Below are positions 46,033 to 59,871 of a DNA stretch of 64,000 nucleotides, piece by piece; position 1 is the stretch's first letter; each line of letters starts with the position of its first letter. The notes under the pieces were generated by a model. That model had not been told where the DNA came from and made no database searches. It was given only the letters and a program-made list of their open reading frames with translations. Made by a program: the position numbers and the translations under genes. This DNA is from Climacium dendroides (lineage: Eukaryota > Streptophyta > Bryopsida > Hypnales > Climaciaceae): positions 17,997,538 through 18,061,537 of the forward strand of contig OX467091.1 of NCBI GenBank assembly GCA_950106755.1. Direction: 5' to 3'.

Positions 46033-46938
46033 TTAACCCCTAAAGGACCATTGTTCCTTCGAGGGACAAATTGGATTTCGGACAGGTACCTATGGGCTGA
46101 AATTTTGTCATGATTTTTTGAATTTTTTAAAAATAGAAAAATTGATGAACTTTATGAGAATATAATTTTTTTCAATTGATGCCTGGGAATGAAAGTTATA
46201 CCCAAATAAACTCAAAACAAAGGTCAACAAAAAAAAATTCAAAAATTTGAATTTTTTTTTCTAATTTTTTTCTCATAGATTATATTTTTTTCTACATGGG
46301 AAGCCTTGATTCATTCCATTTGGACTTATTATGAGAAAGTTATGGACAATCTTGTTTTTCGAGCAGTTAGAGTATCTTCCTGAAAAAACAACTTATAGAA
46401 TTCATTTCTGAATGCAATTTGTCCAAAGAAAAAAAAATTTACATGATTTTGTTTGCTTGCTAGAACAATCTCACCATTGGGATTAGTGCATTTTAATTCC
46501 ATCTTAAAGATATTAATAATTTAAATTTTCCTTCTTTCACATACCTACTTCTACTTAACAATTTTTTTAAGCATGAAAATTAAGTTTTTTTTGAATTTTT
46601 TTCCCTAGAATCTCAACTCAATTTAACACAATAAGGATTTAAAGCTCAAAACTCTGTAGTGCAAAAAATTTAAGTTAAAAAAGTTCAAAGTCAAATAATC
46701 TAGTCCCATAAGGTGTTGAAAAAATTGTTTTTTTTCACTTTAAACGCAAATATCTTTTAATCTATGTGTTCAAAATTTCTGAAATTTTTTCCACGCATTT
46801 TCATACTAGTAAGGTATAAGATCCTATGGTTGGATGTGCAGAAAAAACAATTTTCAAATTTTTTTTACTCTTTGCTACAGAAATGGCAGTTTTGAGTGTT
46901 TTTTGGTAGAATTAAGGCCTTGGTCCTATAGGGGTTAA
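46033..46938 (+). mobile_element. 0.9-kb TTAA-flanked element, copy 1
   Basis: TTAA at 46033-46036 and 46935-46938 flank a body that starts CCCCTAAAGGACCA and ends TGGTCCTATAGGGG, giving inverted ends of about 14 bp. TTAA duplication and CCC-type ends are characteristic of piggyBac-superfamily DNA transposons. It has no coding frame, so it is a non-autonomous (MITE-like) copy. A second copy lies inverted at 59872-60760. Confidence 0.7.
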
Positions 46939-49900
46939 AATAGGTGCTTCTACCTTATATTTGACTTGCAATCTAATTTGCTTAGCAATCAGATTAAGTA
47001 GGTTAGAACATTGCCTTGGTACAATTGACTACAGTAACAACTAGTGTTGAGGCACTTGTTGCGTTAGATGTGGTGGTGTTTTGAAGACCTAATGCTCGGC
47101 ACCAATAAGCCTTTAATGTCCTTCATGAAGTTCTTCTCTTTCTTTGCATGTTACTCACTAGCCTCCACATCTTCCATGAGTTCATAGTCAAAGTTGATTA
47201 AGCTAGTGTAAATGTAAAATTGTCCTCTACAAAAGCTATTGGTTGCTAAGTAAATGTGGAGTGACAAGAAGACAAGTAATATTATAGAATTGTTTGGCAT
47301 TGAACAAGCGCATCAAGGTTGAAATAGTACTGTCAAGGCCATTGTCAAGGCCATTGTCAAGGCTTTGTTGTTTCATTCTTCAATCCCATCATAGTACTTA
47401 GAACCCTAAATGCATTGATGGAGTTGGCGACAACACAAGACTATTCATGTAGTGGTGGGAGGTCAAGTGTGATAGAATGGTGGCAAAATGAGCTACAATA
47501 ATCGTTTAGTGCAATGATGGAAGTTGTAGACTTTGCAAAGAATTTCAATAAGCATTGTTTGATGATATCATCGATTCAATAAATTACTTCATTTAATTGT
47601 TTGAACTTCTTGTGCCTAGGCTTAATTCAAGTTGTGTTATTCAAATCTCTAATTTGAGTCAGTGCATGTCATGCATAATGATGTTCTAGTAGAAGAAGGA
47701 TTTGGGTACCTTGATTTTAGTTTTGATCAATTTGAAGAGGATCAATTAAAAGATAAATTCAAAGTTGACAAGTATTGTAGGCTTATATGGTCTAGAAGTT
47801 TATAGTAGCTCTTCTATGATCTCAAATCAAATTTTTGTTTACAAATTAGATTCAACCTCATTGATTGAAGTGGTGATTGATATTTTAATTCATGCACCAT
47901 TTGCACTCAAACCTCTCACACTCATATTCATGCATGATTTGTTGAAGAAGCTTATAGCCAAAAACCACAAGTAGAGAAGCATCTATAATGCAAGATCTTA
48001 CTAGCCCAATGTTAATATTGTCCTCCATCTATAACTAGAATCAAATTAATGAGATGTATTAGTTTGGTTGTGCTAACCATTAGATATGTAAAGTTTTTTT
48101 TCCCCACCTTTTGAGACTTAGTTGTTTCCATTATTTCCATAAATTAAGGATTGCAAAGTACTAGTTTGGAGGAAAAATAGTTTGGAGGACATAATAAAAG
48201 ACCATTTTTTGCCATGCGAGAGCCATAAAGTGCCATGTCCATAAAGGTAACATGGGATGTTGTGAGCATTAGAATAGGTTTCAATTATTTTTTTGGACCC
48301 ATGCAAGACTTGTAGTTGATGTGCCTCAATAGATAGGGATTGAGGATGTTTGCAAAGTGAAATTCCACAAATGACACTAATTTTGTGTCCTCATTAATAG
48401 GATAGTTCAATTTTGTTAGCTTGATTCTACCATCATGGAGGAGGTGAAAATATCTTATTAAAGACTTAAATTAAAAGTATATCCTATTGCACTTTTAAAT
48501 TTGTATAAGTTGAATTTCAATTTTAATGTATTATATTGTACAAATTTCTATGTAAAGAATAATTGCATTGACATGTAGTGGGAGAAATCATTGTGCTAAA
48601 AAAATGAAATAAAATACAATAAATTTACCAATGCTATTAAACAGGTACTTGACTATTCCAATAAGGTATGTACCACCATATTCAAAACTATCCAAAATGC
48701 AACATCTATTTTTGGACCAAAATGAAACATTAAAAATTAGATATTGATTATACAAGATATAAAACAATCAAATTATAAGAGTCTATGAGAGTATTAATGT
48801 AAAATTGGATTAAGATATTTTAAAAATTCATAACCTATTTATAAAATATTTAAATAATACAAGGGAAAGAGTGATGGAATCTTCTTTCAATTGCCAATAA
48901 AATCCAACAAAAGATATTTATGTTCAATAATAGGAACTATACTCAATTATGAATAATGACAATTATAACTTAGCATACTTTAACAAAGATCTAAAATTTC
49001 TAATAGTCCAAATTGATTATCCAAGAGTTATTTGGCTATCCTTAATAGAATTATCATATAGGGCTATATGGGGTAGGGCTATATGGGGTAGGGCCAACTT
49101 GATAGGTATGTGAAACAGACAAACAAACAAGGCACCTACCTTGACAATTTTATTCCTTAACGACTTATTAAAGCAATTTGAAATATAATTTTTAATTGAA
49201 AATAGAACATTTTTTTCTTCCAATTATATATTACACATTTTTTCATACAGCTTAGACAATGAAAAATAATTGTTGGATGAAGCACTATAAACTACCATAG
49301 TGGTTCACTTCTTAGAAAACAAAAAATATAAACAATGTGCTTGAATTTATAAATCTAAAAGTATTAGTATTCCAAATTAAGTTATTACCACCAATTAGAG
49401 AGTTTTCTATAGATAGCAATAGAAACTTTCAGAGGTTAGGTCAAAAATCTAAAATTGCAATTAGGAGAAAAATAAAATATTACTAGGAAGAAGTGAAATT
49501 AGAACTAAAGTGAAAATTAAAAAATAGGAAATATAAAAAGTAAAATCAAAATCAAAGTACCACTAAGTAGGAAAACAAGATTAAAAATAAATAGGAAACC
49601 CAAAAGATAACAAATAAAAAAACGATAGCAAAATGAAAACAAAATGTTATAGGTAGGATGTTGGATTAAAATAAAATTGCAAAAAAAATAAATTTAAATT
49701 TAAATTAAAAAAATAGAAAATGAAACTAGAAGTTAATTGAAAACTAAAAAAAATAACAACTATGAGAAACACAAGAAGTTAGTAAAATCAAAACTACTCC
49801 TAAAACACTAAAATGGAGTAAAAAAACTTAAAGTAGGGTTTTTATAGTAATTTAGTGCAATTTACACCAAATTAGCACATTTTGTACTATCTTGGTACAT

Positions 49901-50535
49901 TTTATAGTAAATTAATGGATTAACAATAAATTTGTGTAGGATGAAATTAGTTATGAAATTAGTTTATTTAGTGAGTTTGATATAGGAAAATTAGATTTTG
50001 AAGCCCTCTCTTTCTCAATTTATTTGTTTGTTTGATTTAAAGGTACATTTTGCTATTTGGTGTTTTTTTGAAGATGAATTCTTGAAAAGTAGAATAAGGA
50101 ATGTAGAGATTAGGTGATGGAGTGGATTAGGACAATTTGTCAAATTAGTAATCATTCTTTGGAGGTGGGAAAAGGGAGATCTGGCATGAAAAAATATTTG
50201 AATGGATAGTTTGAGCAATCAGAATTGGAGGCCAAACTTCCCTTGCCAAAATCATAATGTAGGAAGATGTTTAGATTTTTAAAATTAATATTATAGTAGA
50301 TTTGGTGGTTGTCTTTCCAAAATGCCAAGATTCTCTCCATTTGAAGCTAGGACAAAATTGTGGTGCTTTACCTAGTCAACAAAGGTCTATTGTCTTGGAA
50401 AATTGAGGGCAACAACCTCAAAATCTATGGTTTATAGCATTGATAGTATTAAGAGCTTAGTTTGTAGAAAATAGTAGTAGATTAAGTTAGGATTTCATTG
50501 AGACTAGTTTAATAGGATTTGAAGTTTGGACATAG
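46939..50535. other. AT-rich region, no gene recognised
   Basis: Long AT-rich DNA with only short frames (up to 69 codons) lacking motifs. A poly-A-rich stretch lies at 49440-49800. Short near-duplications occur (AAGGCCATTGTC near 47335-47355; ATATGGGGTAGGGC near 49070-49090). Probably decayed repeats. Confidence 0.4.
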
Positions 50536-50639
50536 TGTCACATTGCAAATGCATGCATTTTGTAAAATATTTGTTTGTATATTATTTGGTTCAATTTTGA
50601 TTATAATAATATACTACAAAAGAAAACATCATTTAGAGA
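50536..50639 (+). mobile_element. Second copy of 2.1-kb LTR-like unit, 5' piece
   Basis: Begins TGTCACATTGCAAATGC, matching the start of 26732-28837 (TGTCGCACTGTAAATGC), and follows it for about 100 bp to ACATCATTTAGAGA. The 50640-54322 insertion splits it, and it resumes at 54323. Confidence 0.65.
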
Positions 50640-53600
50640 TGTAGCGATTAGTCGGACCAGTATTCCTCCAATTAGCCCTTAATTCACACCAAAGGCCTTC
50701 TTAGAGTAAACCGCTCCGGAATCGTTCCCACGAGGACTTGTGGATTACAGTTTCATAGGCTATCCCGGTCTAAGCACTCACTTTTCTCTCCGTCGGCTTA
50801 TTCCGGACTTTCGGTTTGGTCTGGACACTAGTGCCTGGTGGGTTCCACAAGGATCCGGAAACCGTTTCAATGTCCCTTCCGGGATCCCTGGGTTTGGATG
50901 ACGAGTGGCCAGATCCACCATCCGGATGCTTACCGTGTCCGGAAACACGCTCTCTTTCACTCTCTCTCTCTCTAATACTAACAGCAACCTAACTCTTCAT
51001 GGACCGGAAGTGTCCTCCTGTTCCATCGCCTCACAAATCCGGAAACTCTTCCGGATTAGGTCACACAGGGACGGTCAAGAACTACAATGATATTCTAACT
51101 TTTAACCGAACACTGAGCCTCCTGTCGACCGGTTGGTTTCTCCTGTACTTTCTTGGGCTTGTGCCGGGGCTTAACTCTGTTCTATGAGGAATTCCGGCAA
51201 TCCGGAATTCGGGCACGTCCGGCAATACCTCCGTACACGGAAGTTTGCTAGCAGCCTCTCAGATACCCTTTTTTCCCTAGGGCTATATCCTACACACAGG
51301 CTATACCGGCATCCGAGCAGTACTACCCTAACCTCACTGCCGGAACCATCCGATTGATCTTCCCCTCAAGTTAATACATCCGGATACTCTCACAACATCG
51401 ACTCTTACCACACAAGGTAAGTTCTCAGTCCCGGAAACGCAAGAACGGACTCACACCTCTCACAAACATATACCGTACACAAGAAAGATAAGATATTGGA
51501 TACTCCAACACACTTTAGAATTAAACTCCGCAAAAGGTACAATGCTGAAACTATGAGATGGTTGTGAATGACCAGAAAGGTCATTAAAAATCCTACTTAT
51601 ACTAAGACTAACGTCATCCTAAAAAATCCTACAAAGCATTCCTACTGGTCCGCTAGATTTCCGGAAGATTCCAGATCCTATTTTTCTGGCTTTGACAGCC
51701 GGACTCCGGTATTATACTACACTACTGTATACTATTCTTTTGAATCTGGATCTTTAGGAGGAACATAGTCCTTCAGAAGATCCAACTTTACCTCTTTCCG
51801 GCTACCCTCCGGAGAAAACAGATTCGGACCCCTTTGGCCCCATCTTGGGATTTCCACAATACTGGTGTCCCTGTCTACACTCCTAGTCCCGACTACCTGA
51901 GTGTCCGAACTCCCTCTCGCATCCTTCTGAGTCTTCTTATGATGCGGAGAAGACTGTACCGGCCGGCCGGCGTGAACTTCCGGAGAAGCACCCGTTAGGT
52001 CAATGGTCGGAGTCACCGGCAGCAGGTCTTCACTTCCCGGAGGTACCACTGCTCCCCAGTCCACTCCTTCTGGTCTTCCGGCTGGTGGTGAAAGTTCCGG
52101 ATTTACCGGGACCACCGGTGAGACTTCTGTAACCATAGGTTCCGGATCGCTGCTTTCCGGAACCACCAAAGTCTGCGCTGACGGGGGAGATTGAGGTACC
52201 GGATTCGACTCTGTGGATATAATGTACTCCAGCATCTCCTTCATCGCGGCCCGGGATGTATCCATTCGTCTTGCTTGCTCCAGTAAGCATTTGACAATAG
52301 GAACCCGGCTTGAGCTGGCGGCTGCATCGAGGTTAGTTTCAAACAGCCGGGCCTTGTTGATGTAGTCTGCCGGGACCTCTAGAGAGCTCCGGAGCTGAAC
52401 TACACTTTCGCATAAGGCCGCTATCTGCCGGCGATGAGCTTCTTCTGTGAGTCGGGTTGTCTCCTTAGCGGTGCGGATGGTGCTCTCTAAATCCACACAG
52501 CGGGATTCCGAGTTCCGGACCTGGTCTCGCAACGTCCGGTTTTCTACGCGCAACGCCCCCAGCTCTGTTACCAAATTCTTTTGTTCTGCTATGAGGAGGT
52601 TGTTTTGTTGCTCCGCTGCCACCAATGCATCCGTCCTCCGGAAAATGGCATTCCGGTTGGTTAGCGCCATCTTCCGGCACACTCGTTTGAGGGCTCCATC
52701 ATAGTTCTCGCAGATCTGGAAGAGATCGTTTGCCCGCCACACCAGATGCTGAGTCATCTCCTGGATGTCTTCTAGGGGCGACCCTCCCAATCGCATGGTT
52801 GTCCGATCCCTCTCCTCCACTTCTATCATCCGGGTCTGGGAGGGTCCGGCCTCAACCTGAGTGGCGACGGTGTGCGATCGTATCGGCCCAACCAGTTGTA
52901 AGGATGGTTGGATTCCCTTCGGAACAGGTCCGGTTTCCGTCTTTACCTCATGAACCTCTTCCTATGGTTCCGGTGTAGGAGGCTCCTCTGATGGACTTAC
53001 CGGCGGCGTCCTATTCCGCCGTTTCCTCTTCTTTAGCGGAGAGACCGGCTCCTCTTCCTCAGTGTCATCGTCCGGTCCGTCTCGAGGCGAGGGCTCCTCT
53101 CCTCCGTACTGCTGGAGTTGGACTAGATCCTGATACACACTCTCCTCATTTGCCTTGAGCAGAGAGTGGTGAGCGTACAAATGAGACAAATATGCCGGAA
53201 GAGGACTCTGACTCTTCTTTCCGGACCGGAGGGCACGCACTAAGTCTCCGACTAGCTCGTGGATGATGGCTATCCAGTCCATCATCATCTTTCCCTGGAG
53301 GCTCCCCAAGATGGTGGAGGCTACCTTCGCTACTACTTGCTGCGACTTGGTGGGATGGAGGATAGGGTTGAGAAATGCTACCACATCCCGGTACTCCGGA
53401 TTCACCAGGTCGGAAACCTGGTTACCTTCCTTCGGATTGGCGGGCGTCCGGAACTCTCCCTCCATCACCTCCTGATTCTTCTCCATGACCTTGTCCAGCG
53501 CCTCCCGGAACTTGTAGACGGCCCGCCAAGTGTTCACCGTCCATTGGTCTGGTTTCGCCCGAATGGTGGTATCCAAGATACCAATTCCGGACGAAGTATG

Positions 53601-54322
53601 TCCGAAACCAGGCTCTCCTCTTGGATTCCCCACGGCACTTCTAGGAGTCCGTCACACCCCATGTTGCGGAGATGCTCCTGTAGGCGCGCCAGCCGGTCCT
53701 CCTCCGTCGGAACCTCCGGAACCACCTTCATCACCGGGATGGTCTTTGGTCGAGGTACAGGTGCCGGCGCCTCGTCCTCTGAATCCTCAGGTAAGTCCTT
53801 CAACTTCCGCCGGCTTGCCCTAGAAGCCATTGTGCTCACAATCAATCCTCACACAATCTCTCCCTAAATCTCTGCTCACAACTTGTCACTCCGGTAACCC
53901 CTGCACGATCACAACTCACACAGTCCCTCAGTCTACCGGAATTCTAACGAAGCGAGGAAAACGGAATACACCAGCGGAAGAACAAAAGAAAGAGGATAAG
54001 TGTGCCCGCGGCCGGCTACAGTCCCCCTCTTATACGGACCCGATGTACGGGACAGGTTTTGGCGGCAAAACCCTATCCCTAGTACGGATCCGGTTTCCGG
54101 TTTAGGACCGGCGCCGTCATCCGATATCCGGAACTTTCTAGGGTTCCGGATTTTAGGTTTTTAGCCCTAAAGAAATATTTCCGGATCTGGAAATCCAGTT
54201 TTCCTAATTTGCCTTAACTTCCTAGGAGAACTCAAAAACTTTCCTTCTGAAGGAGACAATTTTTGAATTTTTCCATCCTATGCTAGTATTATGGGTCTAG
54301 CATGTGGGATCGCATTCCCACA
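50640..54322 (-). mobile_element. 3.7-kb LTR-type unit with gag-like gene
   Basis: On the minus strand it runs from TGTGGGAATGCG (54322) to ...CGCTACA (50640), flanked by AGAGA on both sides (50635-50639 and 54323-54327). It interrupts the older 2.1-kb-type unit. As in its relatives, no internal LTR copy, protease or reverse transcriptase is seen. It carries one gag-like gene and a TATAAG at about 54029-54034. Many CCGGA words suggest that CG-rich composition is retained. Confidence 0.75.
51732..53830 (-). pseudogene. Gag-like protein of the 3.7-kb unit (frameshifted)
   Basis: ATG 53830 (MASRASRRKL...). The N-terminal part has MGCDGL, VPWGIQEE and WRAVYKF, in the positions of MGCQGL, PWGFKDE and WRDVYGF in the other family members. 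A frameshift lies near 53580 (frames 53534-53845 and 53633-52962) and a TAG at 52962-52964 is followed by the same frame continuing to 51732. The middle has an acidic run and KKRKRR, then a long coiled coil (about 52400-52800) and a Pro/Ser-rich tail ending VPPKDPDSKE. About 700 residues in total; capsid-like role inferred. Confidence 0.6.
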
Positions 54323-56000
54323 AGAGAGGTTTCAAAGTGACGCCTTTTCCCCAATATTGTAGACAAATTATAAAAAGAAGAAAGAATCACCCTAGAATTT
54401 CATCAATTTGATGTAGTTCTCTTTATTTTTTGTTTGGATTTAGTGTGTTGAAATGGAGGGGTTTTGTGGAGTCTTAAGATAAAAAGCCTTGATTGGAGAA
54501 TAAATTTGAGTTCTCTTTGTCTCAATTGCCAGATTGACCTCATTTACCACTAAGACTTGCACCATTGCATGAATGTTCACAAGAAAAAACTACATTGTTT
54601 TAACCATCAAAGTAAACTCACATGGAATAATGACAGCATGAGAATTTTTAGTACAATGCTTGAATGTTAATAATCTTGTTGTAAGTTGTGTGTGTAAAAC
54701 TTGGTAGCAATGAAATAACATTTGAGGGATGTTTTGAAGGTTTAAGTGATGATCAATACTATTGTATAGTTTAACCTATCAAAAGATGCCATAGCCATCA
54801 ACATTGATTAGAGGTCTAATCAATCTTTTGACTAAGGTAGAACATGAAGATTATGTCACAGCTACCATTAAACACATTCTTAAGTTCTTGCAAATAAAAT
54901 GATACTCATTTTGTAACTCTATTTTTTTACTTCTAATAGACATATGTTAGATTCTAGTTGTTTTAGTTTTATACTTAAAAGTATTTTCAAAAGCTATTTG
55001 ATGGGTTTTGGAATTGAAAGAGAAAGGAATTGATGGAGATAGTTTACCCTTTTTATGAACTTAAGAGATTTTTTTATTAGAGAAAGAAGATAGATAAGAC
55101 TTTAATAAGGTAAAAAAAGGTATCCAATTAGATTAAAGGTGCCCATGTGACTTAGGTGTGGGCTGATGTAACCCTTGAAGTTACATAAGGAGCCAAGGTC
55201 TTCTCCCTCTTTCTTCATAATATATTTTGAGACTATCATGTGTTTGGAGAGAGACAACGTTTTGTGTAATTTTTGTATTTCAATGAAATTTTGTAAGGAT
55301 GTTTTTTTTATTTTTTTTATTCCAAAAAATACGGTATACTCTATTTAGAGTTAAGGTGTAAAAGTTATAGATGATGGAGTGAAGATGAGTCAACTGCCAA
55401 CAAAATTTGAGGGTAGTAGCTTAGAGGGCTTATAGAAAATTGAGTTGTAGTGGTTTGGGTTTTGATATTTGAGATTTTGTGTATAAAGTTATTAGATTTA
55501 TATGAAGATAAAGTTCTCTTAATTTGGAGTTAAGATGAGAAAGTTATGGCTATGAAAGTAAAAAGGTGAAGAGTTGCCGTCCGAATATTAAACTTTGAGG
55601 ATGTCTCAACTTTGGCAAAGCATGTGAAACAAATTTTTTAGTTTGAAATCTGAGTTTTGGAGAAGATATAGATGATGTAATTAACTTTCCAAAAAGTTAT
55701 GACACAATACATTTAGAGTTTTTATGAGACTAAGGTGTTCTTCAAAGTGGAAGGTTGTACAATTGTCTTTGAAAGGGGGGGTGTAATCTTTGATGAGCTA
55801 TAAAAATCGGATAGTATCTTCTTTGAATTTAAACTTTAAAAATTTTGCTCAATATTTTATTAGCTTTTTGAAAAGCTAAGGTGCACTTGATTTGAAGTTT
55901 GTATGCAACTTTGGTGCTTATTTGAAGTTTGGTTACATTTTAAAGAAAATTTTGAAGGATTTGAGTTTTTGTGCACAGCCCATATGGTTTGGTATATGAT
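54323..56000 (+). mobile_element. Second copy of 2.1-kb LTR-like unit, 3' piece (diverged)
   Basis: Resumes at GGTTTCAAAGTGACGCC, matching 26839 onwards, with ATTATAAAAAG near 54370 at the TATA position and CTTCTAATAGACATATG near 54945 like 27018. A stretch at about 54500-54905 has no counterpart in the other copy. The end is uncertain; similarity fades near 56000. Confidence 0.45.
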
Positions 56001-59000
56001 TTTATAATATTTATATATAGTTTTATATAAGTATAGATACATTCTACTTACACATATTATACAAATTTAAAATATGGTAACTATATAGTATATGTATATG
56101 ACAAATGCACATATTGAAATACTCTATTTATATATTATACAATTATATAAGTATTGATATAGAATTATACATATTTTATACACAAAAGTTGTATATGTTA
56201 TATATATGTATATAAAATATCACATACTCTATATTATATAAAATTTTATACAACAAAAAATGCCTTTATTTTATTTTGAAGTAATATATCTATGTCACAT
56301 CCCTATTTCCTTGGGGTGCCCGAAGTGTCTTAGTGAGCAATAGAGACCTTGGATGTGACTTCCCAAGCCTTGCAAGAGCCTAAAGAAGAAGAAATGAGTG
56401 ACTTCCGAGAAAACAAGGCACAATAGAGCCCTAAATTTGAAGGACATGGTAGTGTATCATACATTCTTGAAAAGATCTTGAAAAGATGCATCTAATTATC
56501 CAAAGAATGTGTGATTTGAACTAGTAAGCTAAAATTTATGGTTGTTCAAAGTTGACGGTACCCTTGTGGTATTAGGATACTTAAGAGCTAGGAGTGAGAT
56601 AGTTATTGATTAGGGTCTAATTTTGAACTATTTGGGGGGTCATAATTGTGCACTCTATTAAGATTTTGGCATAGGAAATTGCCCTTTTCTATTTGAATGC
56701 TTCATTAGTTGATTGCAAAATGTTAAGAGGGGTATTTGGATGATATTAAGGAGGCTGCCCCAATCTTGCATGAATAAATTTATACGATATGGAGTATTGC
56801 AATTAGAAGTTCATTTCTTAGAAGGCAATTAGGGTCACATATACCCCCCACTGGTCAATTGTAGGTTTTTTTTTCCTCACAATGAAAAAGCCCTATTAGT
56901 ACACTTTTCTAAATATTTCAAAATTCTACATCAGAATTACAATTAACTTTTAAGGATGCTTGTGCATTTCATTTGAGATTTTTTGGTGAGTTAATCGAAT
57001 TTTCTTGAATGATTTTTATTTGTACAGTTATTTGATATATTGATTTACAATGTTAGTGAGGGCATACTGTTATTGTCACTTACAAAACTAATGTCATTAA
57101 AAATAAATGAACTTGTGAAAATTAGTGCAATGCTCAAGTATTTTTAATCTTCACTAGTTAAAAATAGTGTAACTTGGATAAATTAGTATTTCATGCATTG
57201 ATGGGATGAAAAGCACATAAATTAATTCCATTACAATGTGATGTACTAATAAAACTATCTCAGACTAATTGTAAATCATGCAAATTTGTGAGGTGCACTA
57301 ATCTGAAAGTTCACAATATTTTGATAAATCAATATAATGTGGTCCATTTAACTTTCATATTGTTTCAAACAATTGTCATTGACATTAATCTAGTTTTATC
57401 CAAACTTTATAGTGTTTCATCTAAATGCATCTAATTTTCATTCAATATAGTGTAAGGGGGCCTCATACTATTCAAACTCACACATATTGAATTAATATTG
57501 CACTTCCTTTGACCCCAAATGATCTTTTGGTTCCCTTTAAATTTTTTTTCCTAAATGACCCTCTAGTTGCATGTTGTGATGATGGAAATCAATCAAATTT
57601 GATTTTTGATTATCATTTGGGACTCGCAAAGTAGCTCTAGGCAGTAGTTTATCCCTCTATTCATGCAATCATTAATCAAAAAACAAATGAAATGAATGAA
57701 GGAGTCAATCAACATTGTTTGTTCTTGTTTGTTCAAATACAAATTACCCACAAAATGACAACCTCACATTCAATAATTAAATGCCCACTAGTGCTCCTTG
57801 AAAATGACCAAAATATTCCACTTTTTTGTATTTGGAAACTGCATTTTGAAAAAGGCTTTGAATCTCAAGGTTTCAAGACAATAGGAGTGCACCAAAATCT
57901 ATTTATAGCTTGAAACAAGTTGAAATAATGTTATTTTCAATCTTAATCCCAAACATTTTGTCTTATTGGAAGAGGGAGTATTTGGATAGGAAAAAAAGAC
58001 TTTCGAAGAAGTAGAAAATAAAAACTAGGAAAAATAGAAATAAAATAGAAATAAATATATAAATATTAATTATAAAATTATAAAATTATAAAATTATAAA
58101 ATTAAATAATTAAATAAATACATAACTTATACCATGTCAAGATTGAAGAAGGGCCTTTAGTTGTGAATTCAACTTTTACCTCAATTGCAATGTTCCATTT
58201 TTGTTTTTTTATGGGAGTATGCCCAATCTATTCTTTACCATATCCAAGGAAATTCAACAAATATTAGTCCTTATGTTAGATTCAATTTCACTCAATGTGT
58301 TTTTGAATCGGCACCTTCCAGTTATTTTTAAAGCCTTAAGATTATTTGGGTATTCTTTAGAAGCTCTTCTTTGTAGATTATTTGGATCTCTAGAAATAGC
58401 AAGGTTTTTAATCAATATAGATGGCCTTTTGAGTTTTCTTTAAAAGCTTTTTGGATACCTTTGTTGGACTTAGGATGTGTAGCACAATTGAAGGTGCATC
58501 TAGCAGCTTGTCATCATTACCCACAAGCTAGTGCTATTTGACAAAATTTTAATAGTATTTGGCTTCATTCATCTACCCTTGCATGTAGAAATGGTGCCTA
58601 TATCATTTGGACCAAAAGTTCACCCTTCCTAGCTTGTTTTTATAGTTCTTTTAATTTTGTCTCTTTTCTTTTTGTCCATGTTCATTTCTTTTCATTGTCC
58701 AACCATTGGGCATTGGCTTGGTTGCTTTATACGGGTTTTTTTTAATGCAATGGTTCTTCCATTCGTTAAAAAAAAGTCTATTCTTTAAATAAACCAGGAG
58801 AATCATTGAATTTAAATTTTCTAATTAAAAACAACAATCCTTAGTGGAAAGGATTAGCAAATTCAGGGTGTGTTCTCACATGTTTGAAGTTCCTCAAGTT
58901 TCATTGAATTGTTGAAATCTAATTGGTGGAGGATTAAAAATTGGGACTTGGGGCTTTATACTATATTCCAAGTCACTTCAAAATGCTTACATGGCAACAT

Positions 59001-59871
59001 TTTTGAGAGTTTTGGTGCCAAAGAAGTAGAACTTAGAGGCAAAATTGAATCTAATCAAAATGAGAACCAAACTCAGCCTTCAAATTCCAAATTTTTTTTA
59101 ATATAGAAAGAAGAGAAATATATCATATATGACATTCTAGTGAATTGGATTTTTTTCTAACGTAGATTTGATAAAAAAAAAGTATCCCAAAATGGAGTTT
59201 TACCTTTTTGACCTGTTGTAAGGGCACTTAGTTGCTATATAATATTAGACAAGAGACAAGTTGGACCTTTGACCTTCACACCAAGAATCTTAAGTCCCAC
59301 ATATATTATTTTTCTCTCCTTCTACAACTTAAGAATGTTGAGGTTTGGCCTTGAATCAAGATATAGAAAGTTGAGACTTGAAATACAATGTAAAATGCCC
59401 CTTAGTTAGAGTGAGAAGATGATGAGGTCAGAGGGGGCAATAATAAATAGGAGGTCAATTTAGACCAGACATTTAGGGATTTCAAGAATGCTCTAGGAAG
59501 TAAATTATGTAGGCATTTTCTTCTTGGTTTTTTAATTTCTTGAATAAATTTATTAGTTTTAAAAAAAGTTTTGGATAAACTTTTGTGGAGGTTCTAGGCA
59601 GAAATGCCCAAAGATCCACTTTCTACCTTTCCTACCTATAATATAATATATAATAGGTTTTTAAATTCTTGATCTTGTGAAAAATGAGTTTTGTTTAATA
59701 TAATAATATCCTAAAAACATTGAGAATTTGGCAGTTTTTAACTCTAAAATGAGAGGAATATAACCATGCAAATAAATTTCAATAATAAAAAAAAATAAAG
59801 TTGGCCCAAGGACCAACATGGATGAAGTGTTTGTTGGAGGTAATTCTATTAACTATGCCATGAAGGCATTG
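56001..59871. other. AT-rich region, decayed repeats
   Basis: No gene recognised. It includes TA-rich text (56000-56260), a short ATTATAAA tandem (58070-58105) and a stretch near 58680-58775 ending AATGCAATGGTTCTTCC plus an A-run, reminiscent of a LINE 3' end but without a recognisable reverse transcriptase. Short frames at 57692 and 58201 have no motifs. Confidence 0.4.

Noticed and set aside
53400..53425. Dyad-like CCAGGTCGGAAACCTGG outside the element
   Set aside because: It lies in the gag-like coding sequence, lacks the TTCAGGTCG/CGACCTGAA arms and has a different spacer; it is a chance match.
58680..58775. LINE retrotransposon 3' end
   Set aside because: The sequence ends in an A-run after AATGCAATGGTTCTTCC, but no reverse transcriptase or endonuclease coding sequence is recognisable.
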